A DNA stretch of 64,000 nucleotides, taken from positions 178,948 to 242,947 of the forward strand of contig JBBQCW010000003.1 in the NCBI GenBank assembly GCA_038319025.1, read 5' to 3'. This DNA is from JBBQCW01 sp038319025 (GTDB lineage: Bacteria > Actinomycetota > Thermoleophilia > Solirubrobacterales > Solirubrobacteraceae). The position numbers and the translations under genes were made by a program. A model generated the notes under the pieces. The model made no database searches. It worked only from the letters and a program-made list of their open reading frames with translations, and was not told where the DNA came from. This document shows positions 24,485-33,272 of the stretch, one piece after another; position 1 is the first letter of the stretch, and every line of letters begins with the position of its first letter.

Positions 24485-25009
24485 ATGCCTGATACCGAAT
24501 TCACCACCGACCAGCGCGAGCGCGAGGCCACCGGCAGCCATCCTTACGGCCGCTACCTTGAGGAGTTCGAGGTCGGTGCCGTGTACAAGCACTGGCCCGC
24601 CAAGACGGTGACCGAGTCAGATGACCACCTGTTCTGCCTGATCACGATGAACCATCACCCGCTGCACCTCAATGACTTGTATGCGTCGCAGTCTCAGCAG
24701 AAGCGCAACGTGGTCGTCGGCCCGCTGGTCTACTCGCTCGCGCTCGGCATGAGCGTCTCGGACGTGTCGGGCAAGGCGATCGCCAACCTGGCCACCGACG
24801 AGCTGTCGCACCCCGCGCCGGTCTTCCACGGCGACACGCTGTTCGTGGAGTCCGAAGTGCTGGAGAAGCGCGAGTCCAAGACCAAGCTCGACCGGGGCAC
24901 CGTGAAGGTCCACACCCGAGTCTTCAATCAGGACGGCGTGCTGGTGGCCGAGTTCAAGCGCCTCGTGCTGGTGCCGCGCCACACCAACGGCGAGCCGTCC
25001 GCGGCCTGA
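24485..25009 (+). CDS. MaoC-family hydratase, candidate mesaconyl-CoA hydratase
   Basis: A 174-residue single hot-dog MaoC domain. The N-terminal YGRYLEEFEVGAVYKHWPA is the typical entry; the catalytic hydratase motif region is FCLITMNHHPLHLNDLYA (Asn-His and downstream Asp), then RNVVVGPLVYSLALGMSV and the strand HPAPVFHGDTLFVESEVLEK. AGGAG lies 9 nt before the ATG. It is transcribed divergently from malyl-CoA lyase, the enzyme that would use its product. Streptomyces ccr operons carry a similar single-domain MaoC rather than the double-domain Mch of proteobacteria. The predicted reaction is mesaconyl-CoA to beta-methylmalyl-CoA; other enoyl-CoA substrates cannot be excluded. Confidence 0.8.
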   Translation: MPDTEFTTDQREREATGSHPYGRYLEEFEVGAVYKHWPAKTVTESDDHLFCLITMNHHPLHLNDLYASQSQQKRNVVVGPLVYSLALGMSVSDVSGKAIANLATDELSHPAPVFHGDTLFVESEVLEKRESKTKLDRGTVKVHTRVFNQDGVLVAEFKRLVLVPRHTNGEPSAA

Positions 25010-25029
25010 GCGCCGCTGTTCTGGAGAGT

Positions 25030-25066
25030 GGGCGAGACGTGCACGGACAGCGTGCATATCTCGCCC
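25030..25066. terminator. Strong bidirectional hairpin between maoC and the cupredoxin gene
   Basis: A 37-nt inverted repeat: GGGCGAGA at 25030-25037 pairs with TCTCGCCC at 25059-25066. After one mismatch the stem continues with GTGCACG against CGTGCAT (one wobble), giving about 15 paired bases and a 5-nt loop. It lies alone in the 76-nt gap between two convergent genes. Confidence 0.6.
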
Positions 25067-25085
25067 GTCGGTCCGGCGTGGGCGC

Positions 25086-25688
25086 CTACTGGACCTTGAC
25101 GGTCCGCTGCATCCCGGCCAACGCGTGGCCGGGGAGCGAGCAATACAGCTTGTAGGTCCCGGGCGCGAGGGTGACGGGTACGTTGGCGCCCTTCTTGCTG
25201 TCGATCAGTGTCTGGGTGATGGTGTGCCCGCTCGCGTCGTCGATGCTGAAGTCGTGGGGATCGGCGCCCGCGTTGGCCACGACGAAGGTGATGGCGCCGG
25301 TGGCGATCGTCACCGCGCTCGCTTTCAGCGTCAGACTGCCCTGATCGTTCTCGGTGATGCCCACGCGGTGGGGGAGCGCCGGCGGGCCGGTGGTCGTACT
25401 GCTCGTGGTCATCGTGTTCGTGGTTGTCGTCGTTGTGGGGTCAGGGCCCGGATCCGACGCGGGGTCGGTCGACACTTGGCCAGCGGGGACACTCGTGACG
25501 GCGCCGCCCAGCGATATCTGGGGCGCTCGCGCGGCCGAAGGGGCGAAGCTGTGCCTGTGGACGATCCTTGCGGTCACTCGGCTGTGGGCACGATGGCGTG
25601 GAGCGGCCACCGCGACGGCTACCAGTGCGCCGGTCAGCGCGACGAGTGTCGCCAGCGCGGCGACGCCTACGGTCCTTCCGTGGGTCAT
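25086..25688 (-). CDS. Exported cupredoxin (plastocyanin-like) copper protein
   Basis: A 200-residue protein. An N-terminal signal helix (AALATLVALTGALVAVAVA) is followed by a His/Arg stretch and a Thr-rich linker (DPTTTTTTNTMTTSSTTTG). The last 95 residues are a type I copper domain: His in ADPHDFSI, then Cys, His and Met in LYCSLPGHALAGMQRTVKV. All four usual ligands are present, so it should bind copper and carry electrons outside the membrane. Its ATG overlaps the stop of the... next gene's frame is 3' of it: the DUF1501 stop overlaps this ATG (ATGA), so it is the last gene of the DUF1800-DUF1501-cupredoxin operon. Confidence 0.82.
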   Translation of the reverse strand: MTHGRTVGVAALATLVALTGALVAVAVAAPRHRAHSRVTARIVHRHSFAPSAARAPQISLGGAVTSVPAGQVSTDPASDPGPDPTTTTTTNTMTTSSTTTGPPALPHRVGITENDQGSLTLKASAVTIATGAITFVVANAGADPHDFSIDDASGHTITQTLIDSKKGANVPVTLAPGTYKLYCSLPGHALAGMQRTVKVQ

Positions 25689-27253
25689 CGGAACAGTGAG
25701 GGGCTGCCGGCGCCTGGGCCGCGACTGATCAGCGGATCGAACCCGCCGGCCGGGTAGTCGGGCAACACGACGGCTGGGTCGCCGCCCAGCCAGTCAGTGA
25801 GCACCGATTGGTAGACCGAGCGGAAGTCGGTGGCCGGCCTCAGATTGCCGTCCAGCAGCGCGCCGGTGACGCAGCCCGGAAACTCGGTCGCCTGACCGCC
25901 GCGCACCTGGCTGCCCGACAGGATCATGAGGCCGCCGGCGCCGTGGTCAGTTCCCTTGCTGTCGGTCTCCTCCATCCGCCGACCGAACTCCGAGAAGCAC
26001 ATGGTCGCCACCTTGTCCTCGACGCCACGGCCCGTGAGGTCGTCCTTGAACGCCTGCAGACAAAGCGACAGTTCGCGCATCTGCGGGTCCTGGTACTGCT
26101 TCTGATCGCTGTGGGTGTCAAAGCCACCCCAGTGGATCGTCACGATCCGGGTGCCAAGGTTGGCGCCCAGCAAGATCGACGCCAGCCGCAGTTGCTCGGC
26201 CAGGTAGGAGTCGGCCGGGTACGCGGCCGGGCTGGTGGCATGTGGCGCGTTGCGGCCCCGGTTGTACGTGTCGACGGCCACGCCGTAGCTGTTGCGGGTC
26301 CGGGCCAGGTAGGCGTTGCCGGCCCCGGTGGAGGCCATGGCGAGTGCCTTGACTTCGTCGTTCAGTTTGATCTGGCTGAGTGAGCCCGGGTTGCCCCCGG
26401 GGCTGCCGTAGCCTGGGTCGACGTCGAATCCCAGCGAGCTGAGGTCGGGGATGGCGCACACCGGGTTGGTTTTGGTGCGGATCAGCTTCGACAGCGAATT
26501 GTCGATCGACACGGCCTGCAGCGGGTTGAGGGCATCGCCGTAGTGGTCGATGAAGCTGCCCAGCCAGCCTACGGGCTGCTTGTCCAGCGAGCCATAGAAC
26601 CAGTGGTCGGCGGAATCGAAGTGCGACAGGTTCGGCGGCCGGTAGTCCACGGCCGGCATCAGCGCAAGCGTCGAAAGGGGATCGTCCGGCAGGCCACTTG
26701 GCCCCCAGAGCTTGTCGAATCCACGGTTGGCGACGCCGGTCTGATCGGCTGCGGTGCCAGAGACCATGGGGTTGGCGAGCAGCATGTCGGTGCCCGGAAG
26801 GGCGTAGGAGCCCACCACCCCACCGGCTCCGGCGGCCGCATCGCCTGGTAAACGGCGGTAGATCGTAGGGCGGTTTTGTTTGTAGTTCTTGTAGTCGTTG
26901 CCCACGCCGGCGCCGCTGCTGAAGGTGGCGGACGGCAGCATCAGGTTCAACCCGTCGTTCCCGCCACCGAGGTAGATCACAACGAGGCACTTATCGGCGC
27001 CTGGGGATGCCTGCGCGGCCGCCGCACCCCACATCTCCTCGAAGCCGAGGATCTTGGGGGCATAGACGGAAGCGAAGCCCGCCAGGCCTGCCTGCATAAG
27101 ACGTCGGCGGGTCAGGTTGCCACTGTCGCGGCCTTCGGGGAACCCGGCGACGGCGCTGCGCGGCACCGGCAGGATCTGCGAGGGAACGGCGTCGTCGACG
27201 CGCGCCAGTTGCGCCTCTTCACAAACGATGCAGCGTGGGGAGTTCTTGGCCAT
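25685..27253 (-). CDS. DUF1501-family protein with Tat-type signal
   Basis: A 522-residue protein from the ATG at 27253. An N-terminal segment with CIVCEE precedes the twin-arginine signal NLTRRRLMQAGLAGFASVYA, so it is likely exported folded. The DUF1501 core has KCLVVIYLGGGNDGLNLMLP, a sulfatase/alkaline-phosphatase-like opening, then TRIVTIHWGGFDTHSDQKQY and KVATMCFSEFGRRMEETDSK and GTDHGAGGLMILSG. These are the metal-site regions of this family. DUF1501 proteins usually pair with DUF1800 proteins and their activity is unknown. The DUF1800 stop is 2 nt upstream and the cupredoxin ATG overlaps its own stop. Confidence 0.85.
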   Translation of the reverse strand: MAKNSPRCIVCEEAQLARVDDAVPSQILPVPRSAVAGFPEGRDSGNLTRRRLMQAGLAGFASVYAPKILGFEEMWGAAAAQASPGADKCLVVIYLGGGNDGLNLMLPSATFSSGAGVGNDYKNYKQNRPTIYRRLPGDAAAGAGGVVGSYALPGTDMLLANPMVSGTAADQTGVANRGFDKLWGPSGLPDDPLSTLALMPAVDYRPPNLSHFDSADHWFYGSLDKQPVGWLGSFIDHYGDALNPLQAVSIDNSLSKLIRTKTNPVCAIPDLSSLGFDVDPGYGSPGGNPGSLSQIKLNDEVKALAMASTGAGNAYLARTRNSYGVAVDTYNRGRNAPHATSPAAYPADSYLAEQLRLASILLGANLGTRIVTIHWGGFDTHSDQKQYQDPQMRELSLCLQAFKDDLTGRGVEDKVATMCFSEFGRRMEETDSKGTDHGAGGLMILSGSQVRGGQATEFPGCVTGALLDGNLRPATDFRSVYQSVLTDWLGGDPAVVLPDYPAGGFDPLISRGPGAGSPSLFR

Positions 27254-27255
27254 GA

Positions 27256-29181
27256 TCACATCACCTGTCCGTCGGGGCCGCCCAGAATCAAGGCGATGAG
27301 CGTGTACTGGCGTTGGCGTCGGTCGGACGGCTGGGCGGAGACCAGGGTGCCCTTGAGGTACGTCTGGGCATAGCTGAGCAGGGCGGCCTTGCCATCGGCC
27401 GACAGCCACGGCGAGCCGCATGCGGCATACGCGCGATTTAACGCGAGGTCAGAGGCCTCCCGCCCGGGATCGGCGAGTGCGGTCGAGTTCGGGTAGGCGT
27501 TGTACTTCATGTCCAGGCAACGCAGCACGAAATCGAACCGAGCTCGGGCGGTGCTCGTGTTCATCCACGAGAGGCCGCCCTCCCAGCCCGACACGTTTGG
27601 TGGGAAGTACGGCACCTGCTCCATCTGTTCCAGCCCGTCGATCAGGCCCTTGTAAGTGTTGGCCAGGATCGGCGCCCCGAGCGCGCGCAGCACCCCGATG
27701 GCGAACACGATCGGTGGCTTGATCATGGTCGGCTCGTCGGGGGAGGCCAGCAGCGCAGGGTCGTTGAGGATTGCCTTGACCAGCGGCTTGATCTTCTTGC
27801 CGTTGCCTCTGTACTGCTCGACCAGCGTGGCGAGCGTGCCGGCCGGGATCGGAGTCGGGATGAACTCGGCCCACAGCTTGCGGATCAGGTACGGCGCGTG
27901 CTGCGGGCGGTTTAGGACGAGGTCGACCGCCTGCGTGGCGTCGAAGTGCTCGGTCGAGGCGGGCCGTGAGTCGTGATTGACCCCGAAGAGGATCTTCATG
28001 CCGCGGTCGGATTTCTGAAGGTCGAAGTTGACGACGCCGTAGTTGGGCTTGGTCTCGTCGTCCTGGACCTGGAAGCCGGTGAAGGCGCGAGCGAGGCTGT
28101 GGACATCGTCCTGGCTGTAGCTCGGCGCGCCCGGTGGGTCGCTCGCGGGGTCGCTGACGCCCAGCGCGAACAATTCCATGAACTCGCGGCCGTAGTTCTC
28201 GTTGGGCACGAAGTGTCCGCCTGAGTACCACTGGTTGTAGCGGCTGTCCAGGTAGATGTTCATCGCCGCGTCGTCCTTGGTCATCTCCTGGGCGAGATCA
28301 CGGAACGACGCGTCGGGGTTGGCCCCCACGCCCAAGTCGGCGTACTTGCGCAGGCGCTTGGTGTACTCGACCATGTGGCGCTGATCGATCTCACCGCTCT
28401 CCCGGCTCACGGCCCAGTGGCGGTGCCAGAAGAACGCAAGGCGCTCGACGAATGGGTTGGTGGCCAGGCGCATCGCCTCCAGCCACGCGGCGACCAGCTC
28501 CTGGTCGGAGACGGTGGGGTCGATGGGTACGAACGAACTGGTGTTGGTGGAGTTGTCGTAGACGGAGACGAGCGCCGGCGTCGTCGTCGCCGCCGTCCCC
28601 CCAGGGGTGTCCAGGAACCAATCCACAAGTTCGCTGACCAGCTTGCCCGTCCACTTCGTGCGATCCGCGGGCGTCGGACCGAACCCGGCACGCCAGAACA
28701 ACCGGTCGACGTCGGCGGCCTTGAGGACGGGCGGGGGTGGCGGAGGGGGCGGCGGATCCGGGGTGGGGTCCGGAGTCGGTACGACCGGGACGGTGACAGG
28801 CACATCCCCGGTGGCGCCGGGCGGACCCGCAGGCCCAGAAGGCGTCGCTTGCACGAACCCGCCGGCGGCCGCGAGGTGGATCGTGACCTTTGCCGACCAG
28901 TTGCCCTTACGCCCGGTGCGGTCGATGGCCCGCACCCGGTACACGTACGTCGTCCCGGCCTTGGTTGAGCGGTCGGTGACTGTCGTGCTCTTCGGGGTGG
29001 CGATGCGGCGGCCGTCGCGCTGGACTTCGTACTTGGCCACCCCGGTGTCATCGCTGGACTTGCGCCAGTGGAGCACGACGGTGGTGCCGGCCGGAGTGGC
29101 CTGCAGACGGTGGGGGACCGTAGGACGCAGGTGATCGATCAGCCCGCGGCGGGTAGATCGTTTCTCGGCTTTCAGATTCAT
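27256..29181 (-). CDS. DUF1800-family protein with N-terminal fibronectin III domain
   Basis: A 641-residue protein from the ATG at 29181 (GGGGAAG ribosome site). Residues about 20-105 form one fibronectin type III domain (VPHRLQATPAGTTVVLHWRK, VAKYEVQRDGRRIATP, TTYVYRVRAIDRTGRKGNWS). A Pro-rich hinge follows (PTPDPTPDPPPPPPPPPV). The rest is DUF1800: DRLFWRAGFGPTPADRTKW, RLAFFWHRHWAVSR, NENYGREFMELFALGVSD, RAFTGFQV, FDATQAVDLVLNRPQHAPYL, and PPNVSGWEGG. A cleavable signal is not obvious. It is first in the operon with DUF1501 and the cupredoxin. The family is widespread and uncharacterised; surface or polymer-related roles are guesses. Confidence 0.87.
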   Translation of the reverse strand: MNLKAEKRSTRRGLIDHLRPTVPHRLQATPAGTTVVLHWRKSSDDTGVAKYEVQRDGRRIATPKSTTVTDRSTKAGTTYVYRVRAIDRTGRKGNWSAKVTIHLAAAGGFVQATPSGPAGPPGATGDVPVTVPVVPTPDPTPDPPPPPPPPPVLKAADVDRLFWRAGFGPTPADRTKWTGKLVSELVDWFLDTPGGTAATTTPALVSVYDNSTNTSSFVPIDPTVSDQELVAAWLEAMRLATNPFVERLAFFWHRHWAVSRESGEIDQRHMVEYTKRLRKYADLGVGANPDASFRDLAQEMTKDDAAMNIYLDSRYNQWYSGGHFVPNENYGREFMELFALGVSDPASDPPGAPSYSQDDVHSLARAFTGFQVQDDETKPNYGVVNFDLQKSDRGMKILFGVNHDSRPASTEHFDATQAVDLVLNRPQHAPYLIRKLWAEFIPTPIPAGTLATLVEQYRGNGKKIKPLVKAILNDPALLASPDEPTMIKPPIVFAIGVLRALGAPILANTYKGLIDGLEQMEQVPYFPPNVSGWEGGLSWMNTSTARARFDFVLRCLDMKYNAYPNSTALADPGREASDLALNRAYAACGSPWLSADGKAALLSYAQTYLKGTLVSAQPSDRRQRQYTLIALILGGPDGQVM

Positions 29182-29426
29182 CGTCGAACTTCCCCCGGGG
29201 CCATCGTGAGTTCCATCATGCTCCTGTCGGCAGCGTGATGGAAGAGCCGGACAGGCCAACGTGGCGCGTCGTCATGGTGCCGTTTGGGTGTCGAGAACTG
29301 TGCGAAACCCGTTCTGAGGCCCCCAAAACCCGGCTTCACGGCATCGGAACGGCGAACACGCAATGCTACGAGGCCCCGCGAAAGCCCTCGCCGTTCATTC
29401 CACGCGACCCAGGAGTACCCGATCCC

Positions 29427-31232
29427 GTGAGCACGACCACTGTTCCCACCAGCCATGCCCGACTAGCGGCCTGGGTCGGTGAGATCGCCGCCCTGACCGA
29501 GCCTGCCGCCATCCACTGGTGCGATGGATCGGCGGACGAGTACGAGCAGCTATGCCAGACATTGGTCGACTCCGGCACGTTCACCAAGCTGTCGGAGGCC
29601 AAGCGGCCGGGTTCCTACCTGGCGCTCTCGGATCCCGGTGACGTAGCCCGCGTGGAGGACCGCACGTTCATCTGCTCGACGAACGAGCACGACGCCGGCC
29701 CCACCAACAACTGGGCCGACCCGGCCGAGATGAAGGACAAGCTGCACGGCCTCTTCCAGGGCGTCATGAGTGGTCGCACGATGTACGTCGTGCCTTTCTC
29801 GATGGGGCCGCTCGGCTCCGATATCGCCCACATCGGCGTCCAGCTCACCGACTCGCCGTACGTCGCCGCCTCGATGCGGATCATGACCCGCATGGGCCAG
29901 GGCGCACTCGACGTGATCGGCACCGACGGTGAGTTCGTCCCGTGCGTGCACACCGTCGGCGCCCCGCTGGCCGAAGGTGAGGCTGACGTCGTCTGGCCGT
30001 GCAACCCCGACAAGTACATCTGCCACTTCCCTGAGACGCGGGAGATCTGGTCGCACGGCTCAGGCTACGGTGGCAACGCCCTCCTGGGCAAGAAGTGCTT
30101 CGCGCTGCGCATCGCTTCCGTGATGGCCCGGGACGAGGGCTGGATGGCGGAGCACATGCTCATCCTCAAGCTCACCTCGCCCGCCGGCGGCGTCAAGTAC
30201 GTGGCCGCGGCGTTCCCATCGGCCTGTGGCAAGACCAACTTGGCGATGCTGATCCCGACGCTCGAAGGCTGGAAGGTCGAGACGGTCGGCGACGACATCG
30301 CCTGGATGAAGTTCGGCGCCGACGGTCGGCTCTACGCCATCAACCCCGAGGCGGGCTTCTTCGGCGTCGCCCCGGGTACGGGCGTGGACACCAACCCGAA
30401 CGCGATCGCCTCGATCCGTAAGAACACGGTCTTCACCAACTGCGCGCTGACCGACGCTGGCGACATTTGGTGGGAGGGCATGACACCGGAGACGCCCGCG
30501 CACCTGATCGACTGGCACGGCAACGACTGGACGGCGGACAGCGACAAGCCTGCCGCCCACCCGAACGCCCGTTTTGCCGTCCCGGCGGCGCAGGACCCGG
30601 CCATCGCGCCTGAATGGGAGGACCCGGCGGGGGTGCCCATCGACGCCTTCCTGTTCGGCGGTCGTCGCGCCACGGTGCTGCCGCTAGTGCGCGAGGCCCG
30701 CAACTGGGAGCACGGCACGTTCCTCGGCGCCACGATGAGCTCCGAGCAGACGGCCGCAGCCGAGGGTGCCGTCGGCACGCTGCGTTTTGACCCCATGGCG
30801 ATGCTTCCGTTCTGCGGCTACAACATGGGCGAGTACTTCGCGCACTGGCTGAAGATGGGGGAGACCGAGGGCGGCGTGCTGCCCAAGATCTTCTACGTGA
30901 ACTGGTTCCGTAAGGACGCCGACGGCAAGTTCATGTGGCCCGGGTACGGCGAGAACTCCCGAGTGCTCGAGTGGGTATTCCGTCGTTGCGACGACGAAGG
31001 TGAGGTGCGCGAGACACCGATCGGCCTGATCCCCGCGCAGGGCGACATCAACATCGAGGGGCTGGATCTTGACGCCGACGTGCTCGAGACGCTTCTCACC
31101 GTCGATGAGGGAGCAGTCAGGGCCGAGATGCCGCAGATCGAGGCCCACCTGGCCAAGTTCGGCGACGATCTGCCGGCTGAGCTGCAGTCCCAGTTCGACG
31201 CCCTGGCCGTAGGCCTCGGCGCCGCTTCGTAG
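29427..31232 (+). CDS. pckG: Phosphoenolpyruvate carboxykinase (GTP)
   Basis: A 601-residue GTP-type PEPCK from the GTG at 29427 (AGGAG at 29411). Visible motifs are WCDGSADEYEQLCQTLVDSG, PTNNWADP, TMYVVPFSMGPLGS, the hyper-reactive-cysteine P-loop AAFPSACGKTNLAML, the metal motif GDDIAWM, and the mobile lid and guanine pocket region FFGVAPGTG ... NWFRKDADGKFMWPGYGENS. It converts oxaloacetate plus GTP to PEP and CO2, draining malate made by the ethylmalonyl-CoA pathway into gluconeogenesis. The frame continues 64 codons upstream, but the GTG with its ribosome site is where family similarity begins. The 245-nt region before it (29182-29426) shows no other gene. Confidence 0.95.
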   Translation: MSTTTVPTSHARLAAWVGEIAALTEPAAIHWCDGSADEYEQLCQTLVDSGTFTKLSEAKRPGSYLALSDPGDVARVEDRTFICSTNEHDAGPTNNWADPAEMKDKLHGLFQGVMSGRTMYVVPFSMGPLGSDIAHIGVQLTDSPYVAASMRIMTRMGQGALDVIGTDGEFVPCVHTVGAPLAEGEADVVWPCNPDKYICHFPETREIWSHGSGYGGNALLGKKCFALRIASVMARDEGWMAEHMLILKLTSPAGGVKYVAAAFPSACGKTNLAMLIPTLEGWKVETVGDDIAWMKFGADGRLYAINPEAGFFGVAPGTGVDTNPNAIASIRKNTVFTNCALTDAGDIWWEGMTPETPAHLIDWHGNDWTADSDKPAAHPNARFAVPAAQDPAIAPEWEDPAGVPIDAFLFGGRRATVLPLVREARNWEHGTFLGATMSSEQTAAAEGAVGTLRFDPMAMLPFCGYNMGEYFAHWLKMGETEGGVLPKIFYVNWFRKDADGKFMWPGYGENSRVLEWVFRRCDDEGEVRETPIGLIPAQGDINIEGLDLDADVLETLLTVDEGAVRAEMPQIEAHLAKFGDDLPAELQSQFDALAVGLGAAS

Positions 31233-31247
31233 CACGGGGCGCGCTTG

Positions 31248-31823
31248 CTAGTGGTGGTCGCGGCCCGTCGCAGCGGGCGGCCGCGACTCCTCGGCGAGCG
31301 AGGTGATCGTCAGCAGGCCGCGTGAGGCGTCGGCGAGAACGCCGGTGGCCTCCTCGCCGGAGCGCGCGTACAACTCGACGAGGAGATGCACGGTGATGTG
31401 CTCGTCGTCGTCATGGGTGTGGAAGCGCACGTGAGTGAAGAACTCGCGGGTGCCGGGATCGCCGAACGCGGCGTAGGAGAGCGCGTCGCCGGCCTCCGGG
31501 CCGCTGCACGTCTCAACCTCCTCGGCGTCGACCTGGACGGTGCACGAGGCGACCCAGGGCGTACCGGCCACCATGCGCTCCCAGCGGTCCTCGATCGGCT
31601 CGACGCGGCCGCCGGCGAACCCGAGATGAGGCTGATCGTGCATGCAATCCAGGCACTGGACGACGGCCTCCTGCAACTCGTCCACGACATCGGCACGTTC
31701 ACCGGTCTCGGGGTCGATGCGGTGGATCCCCTCGTAGTGGACCTGGACTTCAAGGTTGCGTGACCAGCAGCGATAGCAGCGCAGCCAGGCGCGCGCGTCG
31801 GGGGATGCCTCCATGATCGGCAT
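31248..31823 (-). CDS. Hypothetical protein with a CxxC pair
   Basis: A 191-residue soluble protein from the ATG at 31821-31823. It begins with SPDARAWLRCYRCWSRNLEV and has a second pair in VVQCLDCMHDQPHLGF; together the two CxxC pairs could form a zinc ribbon. The middle and C-terminal part (HVRFHTHDDDEHITVHLLVE, ASRGLLTITSLAEE) is strand-rich and His/Asp-rich. I recognise no family. Its start is 14 nt from that of the divergent enoyl-CoA hydratase gene; it converges on pckG. Confidence 0.65.
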   Translation of the reverse strand: MPIMEASPDARAWLRCYRCWSRNLEVQVHYEGIHRIDPETGERADVVDELQEAVVQCLDCMHDQPHLGFAGGRVEPIEDRWERMVAGTPWVASCTVQVDAEEVETCSGPEAGDALSYAAFGDPGTREFFTHVRFHTHDDDEHITVHLLVELYARSGEEATGVLADASRGLLTITSLAEESRPPAATGRDHH

Positions 31824-31825
31824 TC

Positions 31826-31831
31826 TATGCT
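31826..31831 (+). promoter_or_regulatory. -10-like TATGCT box, leaderless start of the enoyl-CoA hydratase
   Basis: TATGCT ends 6 nt before the ATG at 31838; the gap CCGCCC has no ribosome binding site. Confidence 0.45.
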
Positions 31832-31837
31832 CCGCCC

Positions 31838-32680
31838 ATGAGCGCCACCGTCCTGTACGAGAGCACCGGTCCAGTCGCAACGCTGACGCTCAACCGTCCG
31901 GAGCGTTTGAACACGATCGTTCCGGAGTTGATCGTGGAGCTGAACGCAGCCCTTGACCGGGCCGAGGACGATCCTGAGGTACGCGTGATGCGCTTACGCG
32001 GGGCCGGGCGCACGTTCTGCGCGGGCTACGACATCGGTTTCGGCGCGGAGGCCATGCGCGACGCCGAGGCCGGTGAGCCGTGGGACCCGATGGCCGACCA
32101 GCGGATGATGCGGCGTTTCGTGGACACCTACATGCGGTTGTGGCGGTCCCCCAAGCCGGTCATCGCCCAGGTGCACGGGTTCTGCGTGGGCGGCGGCACC
32201 GATTTCGCCCTCTGCTCGGACCTGATCGTCTGCGCGGAGGACTGCCGCATCGGGTACCCGCCGGCGCGCGTTTGGGGCTCGCCGACGAGCGCCATGTGGA
32301 TGTACCGGATCGGCCTGGAGCGCTCCAAGCGATTGCTGCTCACCGGCGACGCTGTTGATGGGAAGACAGCCGTGGAGTGGGGGCTGGCCAGCGAGTGTCA
32401 TCCCGCGGACGACTTGGAGGCGGCGGGCGCTGCGCTGGCAGCTCGGGTCGCGCGGCTGCCCTCCAACCAGTTGCAGATGATGAAAATGCTGGTCAATCAG
32501 GCCTACGAGCAGATGGGGCTGTCGACCACGCAGCTGGTGGGTACGTTGCTGGACGGTTCCGCCCGGCACACACCTGAGGGCGTCCGGTTCTCGCTGGATG
32601 CGCTCGAGGACATGCGCGACGCCGTGCGCTCGCGCGATGAGCCGTTCGGCGACTACGGCCAGGGCCCTGGCCACGTCTGA
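31838..32680 (+). CDS. Enoyl-CoA hydratase/isomerase family protein
   Basis: A 280-residue crotonase-fold protein: VATLTLNRPERLNTI at the N-terminus, the CoA/oxyanion loop RGAGRTFCAGYDI, and the second oxyanion region QVHGFCVGGGTDFALCSDLI followed by CRIGYPPARVWGSP, then YRIGLERSKRLLLTGDAV and EWGLASECHPADDLEAA. The catalytic glutamates of enoyl-CoA hydratase 1 (expected near GxxTxLxxxxD and IGYPP) are not both clear: the second site carries Pro-Pro-Ala rather than Glu, so it may be an isomerase, a hydrolase or another crotonase activity. It overlaps the MobA-like gene. Confidence 0.85.
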   Translation: MSATVLYESTGPVATLTLNRPERLNTIVPELIVELNAALDRAEDDPEVRVMRLRGAGRTFCAGYDIGFGAEAMRDAEAGEPWDPMADQRMMRRFVDTYMRLWRSPKPVIAQVHGFCVGGGTDFALCSDLIVCAEDCRIGYPPARVWGSPTSAMWMYRIGLERSKRLLLTGDAVDGKTAVEWGLASECHPADDLEAAGAALAARVARLPSNQLQMMKMLVNQAYEQMGLSTTQLVGTLLDGSARHTPEGVRFSLDALEDMRDAVRSRDEPFGDYGQGPGHV

Positions 32681-33251
32681 GTCAGGTCCCATCGGCGTCG
32701 TGCTGGCCGGCGGCGCGGGGCGACGACTGGGGGGCAGGAAGGCGACGGCGGACCTCTTGGGCAGGCCGTTGATCGCGTGGCCGCTGGCCGCGATGGGTGC
32801 CGCGTTGGACGACGTCGTGGTGGTGGCCAAGGCGGACACGGTCTTGCCGGACGGCCTCACCGTGCCCGTGTGGGTGGAACCCGATGTGCCGCGCCACCCG
32901 CTCGCCGGCCTGCGACACGCACTGGCCTGCTCTGGCGGTCGGGACATCCTCGTGTGCGCGGTCGACCTGCCGTGTGTGACGGTGGCCACCATCCGCCGGC
33001 TGGCCTGGGCGGACGGGGTGCGGCCCGTGCTGGCGCGGGGCGACGACGGCCGTCCGCAGCCGCTGCTGGCTCGCTACCCGGCGAGCGCAGCAGCCCAGCT
33101 CGCGGCAGCGGAGCCGGAGGCGGCGCTGACCGCCGTGGCCCTGTCACTGGACCCGGCGTACCTCACGGTTACGCAGGGCGAACTGCTGAACGTGAACATG
33201 CCGGGCGACGTGGCCCGGGCGGCGGCAGCGTTGACCACCCAGATGGGATGA
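32637..33251 (+). CDS. MobA-like nucleotidyltransferase (molybdenum cofactor guanylyltransferase)
   Basis: A 204-residue protein with the MobA/GlmU-type nucleotide motif GVVLAGGAGRRLGGRKATAD, then VWVEPDVPRHPLAGLRHAL, DILVCAVDLPCVTVATIRRL (metal Asp), GRPQPLLARYP, and LLNVNMPGDVARA. These mark MobA, which attaches GMP to molybdopterin. The start is unsure: the ATG at 32637 overlaps the enoyl-CoA hydratase by 44 nt, but family similarity begins only at about 32690. MoaA is 2 kb away on the other strand. A related sugar-phosphate nucleotidyltransferase is a less likely alternative. Confidence 0.75.
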   Translation: MSRSATTARALATSESGPIGVVLAGGAGRRLGGRKATADLLGRPLIAWPLAAMGAALDDVVVVAKADTVLPDGLTVPVWVEPDVPRHPLAGLRHALACSGGRDILVCAVDLPCVTVATIRRLAWADGVRPVLARGDDGRPQPLLARYPASAAAQLAAAEPEAALTAVALSLDPAYLTVTQGELLNVNMPGDVARAAAALTTQMG

Positions 33252-33272
33252 GTACCGTCCGAGCGCGCTCAC

